A stretch of DNA of 64,000 bases from Kryptolebias marmoratus (taxonomy: Eukaryota; Chordata; Actinopteri; Cyprinodontiformes; Rivulidae): positions 16,088,621 through 16,152,620 of the forward strand of contig NC_051433.1 of NCBI RefSeq assembly GCF_001649575.2, given 5' to 3'. The position numbers were made by a program, and so were the translations under genes. Positions 39,271-59,281 of this stretch are shown piece by piece. The notes below the pieces were generated by a model that saw nothing but the letters and a program-made list of their open reading frames with translations, did no database searches and was not told the origin of the DNA. Numbering within the stretch: position 1 is the first letter of the stretch; each line of letters opens with the position of its first letter.

Positions 39271-40499
39271 ATTATAAGTTAAACTTTTAGTTTCACATGT
39301 CATTGTTTTACATAAATAAGGTGTGTCTTCCAGTTTTTGTCTTATAAAAAGACAGTTTGCTGTTTGTGGACTGTCTCTGCTGCAGATAAGCAAAGAATCC
39401 ACTTCATGAAGCAGCATAAATAAAGGCCTCATAGGGTTGCAATTTTTGCTCTGCATGAATTACATGACCACATTTCCAAACTTTTGTATACAAATGTCCA
39501 TTTTACTTTCTGAGGCCACCAGAGTTACTGTAAACTGAATACAATATGTTTCTCGAGGTTCTTTGTGTCTCGAGTGAAGCCAACAGCTTAACAAAACAAA
39601 ACCAGTCATTAGAGGAGTAAATTAAAGAGAAACAGAAGGACATAGATTAGAAACTACATCTGGTTTCCTCTCTAATTATATGCCCACCTTTGTAAACAAA
39701 ACCAAGATGACAATGGTGCACATATCGGTGTACCATTTATTAGATGTGGGCTGACCGAAGTCCAGCACACGGTTTCCAGTTAGGACACATCGCAGGAGTT
39801 TCAGGAGCTTTAAAATCTTCTCTGTGTGTGAAATCATGAAGGCAAAAGTAACAAAAGTTTGCTGCTCAAGGCAGTTTTAATTATAAAAGCAAACACTGAG
39901 CACACCCTGTGTGCCTGAGGTGGTAAATGGACTTTGCAAAGCAAACCAGGGTTCCTTTAATTCTTTAGGAACTACAATGGAAATACTTTGCATGTTCATG
40001 TTAACAGAACCACTGCGGTGCATCTGTGTGCAGACACTGTGTCGGTGCTATTTCCGTTTTTGGAACGCTCCGGAGTTCTTCTATCAGTCATTCCAGGAAA
40101 CACGTCACCAGTCCACCTTTCATCTGTTACACCCTGAAATCATCAGGAAAAGAAGATAATAACTGAACTGAATTCTATTTAACTTGAGCCAAAGAATGCT
40201 GGCCTTACAGTAGATACCAAACACGGCCAATGAGAGTAATGGTCTGAGACTGGCCAACCTAAAAGTTGCCAGTGGTTCCCAAATGTAAATCACTTTTCCA
40301 CTTGCATGGTTACAATCATAACAGCTGTTAAAGCTTGCAGAATTATATGCAAAAATCCCTTAAGCAGTGCAGGATCCAAACCATGAGTAAAAAAAAAAAT
40401 AGATCAAGTTTTGTTGTATTTAAAAAATAAATTTGTTCCATCTGGCTGCCACTATGTGGAGAAATCTCAGGTCTTTAAAAGTTGGACTCTTTGAGGGAG

Positions 40500-40625
40500 T
40501 TAATGGCAAACAATATCTTACCTGCTGTAGATAGCTGATGAACAATCTCAGTTTCTAACTAGATTCACAAACTAATGTTTAATCCAAGCAGTCAGGATTA
40601 AATTTGGTTTCTTCAAACTGAAGCT
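40500..40625 (+). repeat. Family B foldback, diverged copy
   Basis: CAATATCTTACCTGCTGTAGATAGC and GAACAATCTCAG, then the opposing GCAGTCAGGATTAAATTTGG and TTCAAACTGAAG. Confidence 0.6.
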
Positions 40626-41246
40626 GATACCCAAAACGTTTGACCCAAGTCATACGGGTCAGTGTTACTAAATACTAAGACAATGTATGCAAACTTGTTT
40701 GGGCATTCAGCAAATAGAAATAAACTTTTGGAATCCCAACTGACCTAAAACAGAAAAGGTTTGTTTTTTTTAAACAGTGTACGTAAACATCTGGTTTACT
40801 AAGGCGAGATAATGACAAGCACAGAGCAATAATTGCTGATTGACAAGTTAGAACCAGGCAAAAGGAGCTTGACCAGAATTAACGAGAGGAAAACCATATT
40901 TAAAGTAAAACAGGAAATAAAGGGCTACATAACAGAATGAAATAAGAATACAACATATATGGGCGCAAAACAAGATAAACTAACAAAGCTAAAAACACTG
41001 ACATTTTCTCATAAGTGTGCACACAATAAATGCTCTGACAGAGCAAACTGACCGTTTCTTTTTTCATGCAAAGTCAAAACATCACATTTGTATGAGTATA
41101 CAAGCCCTTATCTGTATTACTGGTTTGTTTTAGTAAAAGATAAACCTTTGCCCAAGTCTGAGTGTATGAATGAGCTATAAATGAAAATGATTTACAATTT
41201 AATGCTATCTAATTCACATTAAACTCCCAATGACACACTTCTTTTC

Positions 41247-41268
41247 ATATATATATATATATATATAT
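41247..41268 (+). repeat. (AT)11 microsatellite
   Basis: Pure AT run upstream of avil. Confidence 0.9.
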
Positions 41269-42391
41269 GAATGTGCTTGCTTGAATATAAAAAAAACTAA
41301 TAAAAAAATGTATGAGACTTTATTTGTTCAAGCTCTGGTTTAAATTATTTTTCTGTGCAGATGTACCTTAAAAAAACTGACATTTCTTATGTTTCTTTAA
41401 ATCACTAAAATGGTTTTTGTTGTGTTTAAACGTGCAATAAAGCAGTCATTTGATGAACCACACATCTCCCCACGTCGTACTTCAGTTGGTTAACACTTTA
41501 TCAGCAGAGTACGCTTCATGTATCTGACGGATTTCTGTGTGGTGTTGGTGAAACCTGAGCAACAAGCCTTTATTTTCTTATTTTAAATCCCATTAACTGG
41601 GTGTTAAAATGTAAAATAAAGATGAACACCAGTATTCATCACAGAAGGCAGCTGGAGGAAAGAGGACAGCTCGATCCTGGAACGTCATGATGTCCCCGAT
41701 CCACAGATCTGTTTGCGGTTTGGAATCAGGAAATGAGGTAACAGTTTCTTATTCATTATGTTTTTTTCACATCCAGTGAGGTAATGCAGGATTCTTAAAA
41801 TGCTACAAAGTGACTTAGGCACCTAATTATCATTGTTTTAATCAAAAGAGCTACAAATCTTAAAGTATACTGTATATTGATAAACATTTACAGTGCAGAT
41901 GATGTAAATGTGGTTGCATGATAGAGATGATCAGTGTTACTATGTGAGTATTTGAATATGAGTCAATGCTTTTTTCCTTATCCAGCACATTTGCCTACAG
42001 GATCTCAAATTTTCCTCCGTGATTGGGCAGAACATCATGACAGGTCCTGAAAATGCAAAAGGGCAGGCAAATTGTTTAGGAGAGTTGTCGGGACGAGAAC
42101 TGTGGGTCGCTTGTTATCAGACAGGAAATCAGTTGTTGGGATGATCATATGAGCCCTTCACCTGGTAAGTATTGTTTTAAAATGTATGAGAACTGAGAGT
42201 TAGATTTTACTGAATTATCCATTTGTTTGTCAAGACTTTAGAGATGTGAATCTTAGTATGTAATAATGCTGCAAAGAAATACTTCCAATGTACTAAAAAC
42301 AGTGATAAGTGTGTGTCAAAATCTTTACAAACCTGTGTTCCAGCAAAGAAAGGATAAAAAGTGTCACTAAAACTGACTGCATCGAGGCAAC

Positions 42392-49596
<7,205 letters not shown>

Positions 49597-49933
49597 TCCT
49601 AGCCTTGTCAGAACCATGTTCTCCTTGTTAAATCTCACCAGCAGGAACGTCACTGTTCCCCACTGGATGCCTTTTTGATTTTCTCTTTTTGCAACCCGTC
49701 CTCAAACTGCAGAACCTTTAACTTAAGGCTAATTCCCTAAAGTTTGTGGACGCTCTTTTTGCATTTGCAAAACTGACATTAATTGAAGCCGTTTGATTAT
49801 ATGCAAATTACTTTCTCTAATTGAAGGCTTAAAGGCTGTTAGGAACTAAAACAGCCTGTAAATCACTGCTTACTGACACGTGTTCTTATTTTATTTTTCC
49901 CTCGTTATGTAAGGAAGCACTGATCTTTCTTTA

Positions 49934-50090
49934 AATAAAGGTCTACTTTGCCATCTGGTGGACGAATGTTGCTCCAACATGATGGGCTTTTTATTTATTG
50001 TGAGCTTCTTCACCATTTCAAGTTGCTCAGCAGTCTACAAAGAAGTAGTTTCAGTGTGATTTAAACTCTGACATGTGCACCATCAATAAA
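49934..50090 (+). promoter_or_regulatory. avil: avil polyadenylation signals
   Basis: AATAAA hexamers at 49934-49939 and 50085-50090, 340 and 490 bp past the stop. Either could define the 3' end. Confidence 0.55.
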
Positions 50091-50188
50091 GCTGCTTGTG
50101 GAAGGCTTCTCTTCTGTTTTATCCCTTCTTCTGAACGTGTAAATAGAAGCAAACGCAAAAGACAAGACACCGGCATCGTTTTACTGTT

Positions 50189-50194
50189 TTTATT
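50189..50194 (-). promoter_or_regulatory. Polyadenylation signal of the LRRFIP-like gene
   Basis: Minus-strand AATAAA in CCTGTATCGAAATAAAAAC. It implies a 3' UTR of about 1.77 kb (51951 down to about 50165). Confidence 0.45.
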
Positions 50195-51951
50195 TCGATA
50201 CAGGGTTTCCTCAACTTTTGCAGCCGAACATATCAAAGCTTAAAAAAAGACAGAAATGATCAGACCCACAAAAGGCACTGACATAAAAAACATTTTTGCA
50301 TCGTCAAGAAATTACACAAACACTACCTGATTAGGTGATAAATTTTAAAAACTGATTGCTGACCGTTCCGACTCCTTCCTGCAACATTTGCAGGTTAAAC
50401 AAAATTCTTTTGACCTGATCAACATCCAGCAATAGAGAACTGATTTACGATTTGTTTGATTGTTTATAAACCAACCACAGCCCTGTTAGGCCGCACTTCA
50501 GTCTGTTTTTAGAGGAAAAATGACGAGGCATCAGAGCCGGTGGCGCCACTTTGTGTATCTAGGCACCAAACACAAACAAACAGTCAAGTATTGAGAACCA
50601 CCATCAGGCGAAACAGGAATGTGTGACAAACGTTAAAAAGGCAAAACTTTTTCATGCTGCTCCAAACCAACAACGAGACGATAAATGCAGCTGCAGATGT
50701 CCTACAGATATTCAAGTTTCCATAAATGTGTTAATATATTTCTAATAAAAGCAGTTAAAACTTTAGATATGCTTGAAATGTTTGTGAAAAGAACAAAAAC
50801 AGGGAAATAATAATAAAAAAACAACAACAAAAAGAATCTCCCTTTATAAGGCATGTTTTGCAGTAAATGACATAAATGTGTGAAAACACTGTGCAAAATT
50901 ACAAAAATATGACAAACCAACTTGTTTTACGTTTATAAAACAATGATTTTGTATGCTATCATGCAAGGAACCTCAAATGAGGCGAAATGGTTTCCAGCTG
51001 CTTTTAGCGCAGGCAGGAATAGTGTGAAAACGTGAAAAACATAAAATACAAAATGTTTACAGCAATCGAAGACACCCAAAGTGACTAATATCAGTAAGTT
51101 CCACGTGAAGACGTAAAAAAATGTGCAAACAGACAGCATCACTGTGCAGGCAGACAGCTCAACATGCAGCCCGTCAGCCGATTATTCCTCACCGACGCCT
51201 GAAAAAGGAATGTTGCTTCTGGAATCTGATAAACATACGAGACCTTGAAAAAGTGCAAACGCAATCCAATTTCTGAGCAAAACAAGTAGAGTGAACCGTA
51301 TAAGGATACGTTTAAGAATGGGGAGAAAACAGGCGAATTAGATAATCTGTATTCGATGATCGGCAAAAATAGGAGTTAATATTATTATGTCATAAACCTG
51401 CTTCAGGTAAACTAATCTGGATTTTGAGGTGAAACAATAACGTGGACACAAAACAAAAGCTGTCCCTTTCTGAAACGTATTTTGGATACAAATGCATTTT
51501 GATTTCCATCAAACCAAAATGGAAAGTTTTTTCCCACAATGTAAAAAAAGAAAGATAGGACTGACTTTAAAAAAAATAAATAAAAATTTATGCTTGGCAC
51601 TGAACAAAAAGTTAAACAATTCAGATAAAAGCAAACCTGAGCATCTTTGTGGGGAATTTGTACTACAATTGTTTTGGTTATAAAACGTCATAAAATTTTT
51701 AAAAAGAGCAATCAAGACTTTCAGAAAGCTATCCCTAAAATGGTTTCAGTGTGGATCTAAAAATATATCGCATTTATTTCATCCCAAAAAAAAAAAAAGA
51801 AGCAAACGCTCACCCGTGAGAAGCTGAAACTAACAAATGTTTGGCAATTTACCCAAAGGTGACTAAAACGGTTAATGTTTCAGTTTAAATGGCAAATAAG
51901 AAGAAACTCAAAAAGCTCTTGAACTGTACCAAACCCGTCAGCCTGTTCAGG

Positions 51952-54900
51952 TTAGGACAAAACGCAGGCTTCAGGGTTTCTGGGCTCCTGGGTCTCACCG
52001 TTCCCCGGGCCGTTCCCCGGGCTGTTCCCCGGGCCATTCTCCGGGCCGTTCTCCGGGCCGTTCTCCGGGCCGTTCTCCGGGCCGTTCTCCGCACCGCTCT
52101 CTTTGTTCTCTGCATCATGAGGCAGCTCTCCGTCGCCTGGGAACATCTTCTCCTGCTCCGGGGTCTCAGCAGATGCGTCCTCGTAGGCACTTTTGTCAGA
52201 GTCGTTCCTGTCCGGAGACGCGTCCCGCCCGTCCTCCGTGCGGTTCCTGTACTGTCTCCGGAGGACTTCGTCGACGGAGATCAGGTTGTCCAGGGCGAGA
52301 GATTGGCTCAAGGGCTGATTGACCATCCTCCGCAGCTTTGTCAGGATGCTCCCCTCGTCTGGTCCTCCTCCTCCGACTGACTCTTGCTGCTCTTTCCGGT
52401 TGTTTTGGCCGCCGTGAGGTTCGCACGGCGTGGCGTCCTTCTCGTCTCTCTCCGCACCTTTAACCGCCTCTGAGGCAACATGATTCATCGTCTGTCTCGT
52501 TGCTTCTTCTGTCACGGTCACTAAAGCAGGAGGCTTATTATTCTTTTCCTGCAAAGAGAAAAAAAAAAGTTCACAATACTGCCAATGGATTTATTTGATT
52601 GAAAAAAAAAAATTCTATTATATTAATAGGTGCATTTTATGTATTTAAATTCTCATATCTTCTCATAGGCAGGAAACCATCTGAACGTACAAATGAATTA
52701 AACTTTTAAAAGTGTGTGTGTGTGTTGGGGTGGGGGGGGGGGGGGGGGGACGACCTGAACTTAAAACAGGAAAAGCAGTCTTTAAATGTTATAAATTTAT
52801 ACAAATAAAAAATGTTGAAATATTATAAATACGAGAGTTAAAAAAGCAAAATACCAACTCTTTCTTCTATACATAACCACTATCTTGACTTTGATGATTC
52901 ATTGATGAGTCGATCACAAAACAACTAGAAACTGTTTTGATCGACCGTTAAATACTTTAGTCATCTATCAAGAAAAACAAAAACAAATGTGGAAGCTCCA
53001 ACTTACAAGACACAAGCAAATAGAAAGTGTTTTCAGTTAAACGTATAAACTAAATAAATGCTACACTTTCTATTCCCATGAAAGACGGCTAATAGTGTTA
53101 CTGCCCTCTGTGTGTGTGTGTGTGTGTGTGTTGATCTGTCTGTTGGCAAATTATCTCATGAACCACTGAATGGATTTTATTAAACTTTCAGAAAACAATG
53201 ATTGGATGCACATCTTCAGCTGATTAACTTTTGGAGTCAAAACAAAAGTAACTGTAACTCAGTCCATTTTACAGATATGGAGCTAAGATTCTGTGTGGTA
53301 GTGGCTGAGAGTCGTCCCAACACAAACTCTGAGCGCTAACAGATTGTGCAACATCTTTGTTTAAAACCTTGGCATACGAGGTGGGAGGCGATACGCATTC
53401 TTTCAAGGAATGCTACTTTTTTAACTAAGGTTTTTAATGTTCATTTATTTTTACATCTCATCTTAAATTAAAATATTTGGCAGTCAGTCATCAAACCAGG
53501 GTCATATTTCATTTCTACTTAAGTTTAATGCTGCAAGCCTTCTTTTAGTGAACAGACTAAAACAAGATTTTGAGTAACGTTACAGAATAACATCACAAGT
53601 AAACGTTTAACTTATTGATAATAAATTACATAAAAAGGTGCAAGTCTCAGGTATAGTTTATGGTCTATAAAACCAATTCAGAAGATTGGATGTCATCACA
53701 AACTTCCTCCAAACACTTTCTGAAATTGAAACCTACAAACTCATTTTCGCTCAGAATTTAGGGAGAAGTAAAATAATGTACTTCTCTTTATAGTAATCTT
53801 TATGCTTCTGAACTCTTGACACTTTTAAAGCAGAAAACAGAGTTATTTCCACTTTTATTTAAGCATCTTTTGTTGAATCTATGAATCACTCAGCTTTTAC
53901 CGTTTCACATGTGGTCTTTTATGAATTACGATAAACATGCACAGAAAAACAAGCTTCACTTTGACCAACGGATTTCATAAATCTGTACTTTTTATATGCA
54001 AATGCAGCACTTCTGTGATGTTTCACCAAGTTCTGCTTTCAGTTCCTGTTTTTACCTCTTTTAATCTCTCCACCTCCTGCATCAGAGAGCTCACCAGGCT
54101 CTCCAGTTTCCTCTTGGCTTCTCTCTCTTGTTGCAGCTCCTGCAAACAAACAGAAACCAACATCACGAGGGGACCTGCGGCTTGTTTCCCTGCCATTCCG
54201 AACCACAAACTCACAAATAAAAGGCTGAGAACTCAGCTGTTTCAAAGCGAAGTGGCTTTTTTGGTGTTGGTGAGGACTCTGCATACCAAACTAGCCTGTC
54301 CAGCTTCCCTCTGAGCTTCAGCCAGCAGCTCCTCCACACCCTCCAGGGTGTCCTGCAGGACGTCCACCTGGAACAACAGAGTCTCTCGCTCGACCTCCAG
54401 CCCACGCAGCTCCTGCACCACCTCGTCGTAGCTGGCCTGCAGCTCCAGCTACGCACATTAATTATAAATCAGAAATAAGGGAGAGTGAGTGCTCGCCGAG
54501 CTCTCAGCCGTATGTGGGAGGCCTCGTGTGGACGAACGGCCGTCCCCTCCATATGTGCAGGAATATTTTCAAAGGCGGACTTGAAACTGAACAATACTTT
54601 AAATAACTTTAATATTTAAAACACAAAAGCAAGAGTTACCATATCTGGAAGTCCCATGAGGAGGTCCTGGTCAGACTGGTGAAAGGAAATAAAGACAAGT
54701 TCAGGTTAGTTTACTGACAGTAACTAAGTGTTTATACACAGATTAAATTAGTAATTAATGTCACTAACATCAGCTGTCGGATCAAAACCACTAATTGGGA
54801 TAATGTTTCATCAAAAGACAAAAATTAAAATGTTCTTTTTAACTCAGCAGCTTTAACTTTGATACATAATCTCAGGTCTGTTGAGAACATTTTATCAATA

Positions 54901-56559
54901 CTTTATCATGTTGAATTTATTTTCATTGAAGCTTCAGTCAGTGATGACTTGGAGCGTCCCTTCAAACACGTCCAAGCACGTGAAAAAGCTCCAAAAGAAG
55001 CCCTGGCAATCTGACACCAGATCGATATCACTAGTTTTAAATCAAGGCCATCAAAAGTCCTTATTTAGATTGCCTTTTATTTCCTTTGGAATTGCATTAA
55101 AGTACTTTAAAAGTTTTGTTTCACAAACTAAAATAAAAAAAACAATATTTAACCAAATAAAGTCCTAAGACTTATTAGCGGTGACTGTGTATACTGTATT
55201 GTAATTATCTGTAGTACAACTGAATTATCAACATTTCTGTCAGAAACTTTAAAAAGACTTGAGCATGATGAAACACTGGGCTATCACTGGTTACAGTTCC
55301 AATAATAAAATAATGCATGAAACAAAATACTAACTGTCTGCTTAATTGCTGCTGTCAAAATATGACCATTCACAAGAAATGGCTTTGATTTGATTTGTAG
55401 CCTTTCAGAATAAAGGTGAAGTAGTGACACATGTCAAATAAAAGCAGAGTTATTGAAATATCCTCAATAACTTGAAGACAAAGTGACTGAATTTCAACTA
55501 ATTAGCATCTTGTGTATGGAGCTGAGCAACCAGTGTGGGAGTGAAAAGTAGTGTGCTGCACGCTCCACCACCTTCTTCACACATACATGCCTACTCAACC
55601 CTGTGACTACCTCATCAATAAGACCAACTTTTCAAAACAAGTCTTGAGCTTTCACATTTCTAGCTGGGCACAGTTTAACTCGACATGTGATCAGGTTTTC
55701 TTGAATTCAGATTTTCACTGAGAGAGAGAATAAAAGTTAACATTTGGAGTTTATTTTTATAAAATAGGTAATTAGACAATAATTTAGGCCTATTTTTGAC
55801 ATATCAGAGAGACATGGTGGTTCAAAGCAGAGTATTTGATTAAATATCTGAACAAATCTCATGATTCTGCTAAAAGAAATGGCTGGAAAGCACAAGTTCA
55901 GTGCTTACAATTGTTAAAAAAACATGTTTTCTGACCATGTATGAAAGAAAATCTTCTGAATAACAAGTGGCTGTAGCTGTAATATCCATGTTGGGTAGTA
56001 AAAAGTGCAGTCTGAGTGTTTTATCCTTATGTTGCAATGAGTCTGACAGATGACTGATCAGGGCAGACCTTGTTTACAGGTGTTGACAGGTGTGGTCTCC
56101 TGTCCGACTCCTCACCTGGCTGTCAGTCCTCCTCTTCAGGGTCCCTGTTCGGCTCTCACTTCGCGTCAGGCGCCTGGATGAGCTCTCAGTCTGATTAAAA
56201 GAAGAGTTGGGAGTCCAAGCTCAGCATCAGATCCAACCACAACAACAAAAACAACAACAACATGCTTAAAAAAAACAAACAAGCTAATGACGGGAAGTAG
56301 AAGGTGAAGCTGCGGGCCTGAAGAAGACAATTCGTGTGTAACTGGGCGTCATTTCGTCGCGATTAAGCCACAAAATAAGTGATCAAAATACACTTTACAG
56401 CGCTGAACTGTTTCAAATGCTGTATCAGTAAACATTAGCTTTAGCTTTAGCTTCGCTCACCTCCTGTATGATGCTCCGGAGAGACTCGTCTTCGCTCATT
56501 CCCCGAGAAAATGCGCGTTTCCTCGGCGAGCCATTGCCGTCCAGCGCGACTGAGTGCAT
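51952..56559 (-). CDS. LRRFIP-like coiled-coil protein, not firmly identified
   Basis: Exons: 56559-56461, 56190-56116, 54675-54640, 54448-54287, 54139-54056, 52548-51952 (TAA). Phases join, 1053 nt, 350 aa. The N-terminus is basic and Ser-rich (SPRKRAFSRGMSEDESLRS), followed by RRLTRSESRTGTLKRRTDSQ, a phosphosite-like stretch. A coiled coil follows (about 71-165: LELQASYDEVVQELRGLEVE, LLFQVDVLQDTLEGVEELLA, KLESLVSSLMQEVERLKE). The acidic C-terminal half ends in an ENGP repeat, then ACVLS. The SEDE(S/A)L start and LxxExxxLxxQVDxLxD pattern recall LRRFIP1/2, which bind Flightless-I and act in innate signalling and cytoskeleton; the LRRFIP AEARLAAKRAARAEAREIR block is absent, so function is not assigned. 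A later ATG at 56499 is an alternative start. The window context (gdf11, avil) is the HoxC paralogon. Confidence 0.7.
51996..52094 (-). repeat. 12-bp coding minisatellite (ENGP repeats)
   Basis: About eight tandem 12-nt units encode ENGP x5, then GNSP, GNGP and GNGE variants, in the acidic C-terminal tail. On the plus strand units read CCGTTCTCCGGG or CCGTTCCCCGGG. Units at the 3' end of the coding sequence are the diverged ones. Confidence 0.95.
52732..52749 (+). repeat. Homopolymer G run
   Basis: 18 consecutive G, preceded by GTGTGTGTTGGGGT; G-quadruplex-prone and a likely sequencing weak point. Confidence 0.95.
53095..53425 (+). repeat. Family A repeat with TG microsatellite at its left end
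   Basis: (TG)n at 53109-53131, then CTGTCTGTTGGCAAATTATC, GAATGGATTTTATTAAAC, TCTGTGTGGTAGTGGCTGAG, AACTCTGAGCGCTAACAGAT and TTCTTTCAAGGAATGCTAC. It lacks the internal AAGATGG block. Confidence 0.75.
54676..56115. other. Intron 2 of the LRRFIP-like gene
   Basis: 1.44 kb of AT-rich sequence between exons 56190-56116 and 54675-54640. I see no further exon and no named repeat. Confidence 0.5.
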
Positions 56560-59135
56560 TTTTCTGTGATTTAGGCTAAGTTTTCGTTTATGTAAGAGAG
56601 ACGCCAACGCGCTGAGTGTTTTTTTTTGGGGTGTTTGGCTCCTACGCAGCAACACCTGCTACGCCCAGGCCGTGATCTACGGGAAGCCGCGGAGGACAAA
56701 CCGCGTCAAAACGCTGCCCTCGCTCCGCCGACCTGCAGCCGTGAAATCCGAGCTCGGCCTTTTTTTTTTACATGTAGGAGACACGACTCGAGTTTAGATC
56801 TACAGGGAGGTAAACTTTAACTTTTTACAGCTCGGAGAAACACCAAAGCATCTGACCAGTTCTGCGAGATGAGATTAATCGTTAATCAGAGCTGCCAAGT
56901 ATCTGGTGATTTAGATGGTTTATGTTTTTTTAAAGCACACGCAAACTCTTACAAAACACCAAAACATAGGCAACATGTCACAAGGTTTTCCCATCAGATA
57001 TTAGATATAATAAAAACTGTAAATCCACTGATTTAACAAGAAATTCTAATACATTCATACATTTTAAGGCATCTAAATTCAGTGTGTCCTTCAAACTTAA
57101 TCATGCCAGTCTATAATATTAATAATCTTGCACATGTTTTATTTTATATCTCATTATTTTATTCTACAGTCCCTGACATTTTCACCTCACACTTCATGGA
57201 GCTTCTTTGAATTAAAATTACTGACTGTTTTCTACATTCACAAGCCTTTGGTAAGTATTTGACACTCAGATAATAAAGGTACTCATTGCAAAGTCATAAA
57301 GACTGGACCAAAAGACATTTTCAAAGTAAGAAACAAAATCATTTTTATATCATATATATGTGTCCCTAATTTAACAATTTGTGAGCAAAGTTTGTGACTG
57401 GATATGTACCTTGTGCGTTAGGTCAAACATTAATTTGTTTACCTATATAGACTAAGGCCAGCCTAATGTTTGTCAATCATGTGTCTCGAGCTTCCACTGG
57501 TTTTTGGCAAATAGTTGAGTGCTTTATTCACATTGAGAGTGGACTCACATTCCAGAATTGCATTCAGTAAAACTGAAAAACTACAGGAGGAAACTCTTTC
57601 CAACGGCATCATTTGATATAGTTCAGGATAGCCTTTTTAAATGTTTGACCATTGATTTAGACACATTTGATGTCCTTTCAAATAATGTAGATCCCCATGG
57701 ACATAAATTAAAATGGACCCTAAGAGGCAATATTCAAATGTTATGTAGGTATTTTAGACTGATTATCATGATAAAGTATATTTTTAAGCATTTGCACAGA
57801 ACATTTCTTCACGTGGTTCAAACTGAATTCAGACAAACAGTGGATGGTACCATCATTTATCCAACTTGCTCCTTTTTTTCAGAAGCGTCACTAATGTTGT
57901 AACAGACATTGACCTGCTGGACTAAAACATCAGTGTTATTTTTGCCACTTCTGGTCTTTGCACAATTTGCTAAATTTATTCCAGAAAAAAACATATGTAG
58001 TTATTTATTTTGTTTTTCGGACTTACTTCAAAAGGTCTTGATTGAACTAAAATTAGCATCAAGCAGCCTATTGAAGGTTTTCATGAATTGAACTGAAGAA
58101 AAGAAAATGTAAACTAATATATAAGAAGCTTGTTAAATATCTGGGGAAGCCCATCCATTTTAGGGAATTGTTTTTAAGTCTTTGGAACTTGAAACAAGGT
58201 TGCTCATAATAAAGACATTTTTCCTTTTTTTTAATGAATAAACTGTAGAGAACTGACACCAGTAGTTCCTGTTTTACTGTCCAGGGAGCCTCTGAATCTG
58301 CTGCAGTTCTAATTTTTACCAGCAGGCGTCGCTGGAGAGTCAATGATGCCACACAGGAAGCTGGAGGCAAAATGGTGCTAATATGAAAAACTTGTATTAA
58401 AACACTCACAAAATCACACATGTGCAAATGAATCCTGCTACTTCAACATGGATTATTGATAATACTAAGTCACCTTTTGAGAAATGTGCAAATTTTAAAA
58501 TTAAATGGGCTTTAAATTTCATTTTACATGATATTTTTTCACAGAAACATATCAAAAAAAGCTGCATTTTAATTTGTTTTATATGACAAATACCCCAAAT
58601 GGGTCAGTATTCTCTATTTAGCCATTTTTGCCATAACTTAGACCATCGACCTCTAAAAGATCAAAACAATATAAGTAATAATACTCTTGAGTTTTGTTTA
58701 GGTTCATGTTTCTCGACTATTTACTTAAAGATATCCAATCTTCCGGCGATTTATGATCTATTTGATTACGTTTGGAGAGGAGTTCATTTGACAACTTCAC
58801 AATAAAGTGCATAAACGCGCTGGTTTCTTGTTAAAATGCATCATAAATGTTCATATGCGTGTGATTTATGAGATGATGTGGCGCTCTGGAGACGGAGAAG
58901 GAAAAAACGCACGGAGCTTTGTTTCATTAATGCACGCCATTAAAAAGAAAACGTTTCTACAACCACAGCGCATGGAGCCACTCTGCCATAATAACTTCAT
59001 TGGTCAGTATTTCTAATGTGAGCCATTGTTTGTGCACTGTAAAACATTTATCCCCTCATAAGGGCGCGCGCACCCTCCCTTCTCTGTCCCTCTTGACTTG
59101 GTGACAGACCTAAAAGCCTTTTGTTGCAATCTTAG

Positions 59136-59180
59136 CCAATGGAGACGGATTACGACACCGGGCAGCCGAGATATATAAAG
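59136..59180 (+). promoter_or_regulatory. gdf11: gdf11 core promoter: CCAAT box and TATA box
   Basis: CCAAT at 59136-59140, followed by ATATATAAAG at 59171-59180. Spacing predicts a start of transcription near 59200-59206, giving a 5' UTR of about 405 bp if unspliced. Confidence 0.75.
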
Positions 59181-59238
59181 GAGCCCCCTTTTTGAGCGCA
59201 CTTGCGCATTTTTTTTCCTCCCGTGACACTTCTGAACA

Positions 59239-59281
59239 TACACACACGCACACACACACACACACGCACACCCACACACAC
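59239..59281 (+). repeat. (CA)n microsatellite in the predicted gdf11 5' UTR
   Basis: Interrupted CA/CG array about 35 bp past the predicted cap site, so probably transcribed. Confidence 0.9.

Larger units (their letters stand above)
37872..42391. other. Intergenic olfml3-avil (divergent)
   Basis: Just right of 37871 is the olfml3 leader and promoter; no TATA was identified. It contains a double family A region (38705-39270), a family B copy (40500-40625), an AT microsatellite (41247-41268) and, from about 41640 to 42391, probable avil 5' leader sequence with candidate non-coding donors (for example AATGAG|GTAACA near 41736 and CACCTG|GTAAGT near 42165). No other gene is supported. Confidence 0.5.
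49597..51951. other. Convergent 3' UTR region of avil and the LRRFIP-like gene
   Basis: The two genes end tail-to-tail, the closest opposing signals being about 100 bp apart. The stretch 50200-51950 is AT-rich with no gene-like ORF and is read as the minus-strand 3' UTR. It has scattered A/T-rich runs and no recognised transposon. Confidence 0.5.
52549..54055. other. Intron 5 of the LRRFIP-like gene
   Basis: It contains an 18-G run (52732-52749) after a GT-rich stretch, a TG array (53109-53131) and a family A copy (53095-53425). The remainder is AT-rich with no exon seen. Confidence 0.6.

Noticed and set aside
51889..52380. Plus-strand ORF with repeated Arg-Ala-Val
   Set aside because: Antisense shadow of the ENGP-coding minisatellite.
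57558..58091. Adjacent plus-strand ORFs upstream of gdf11
   Set aside because: AT-rich, no start context, no motifs, no splice structure that joins them; probably chance.
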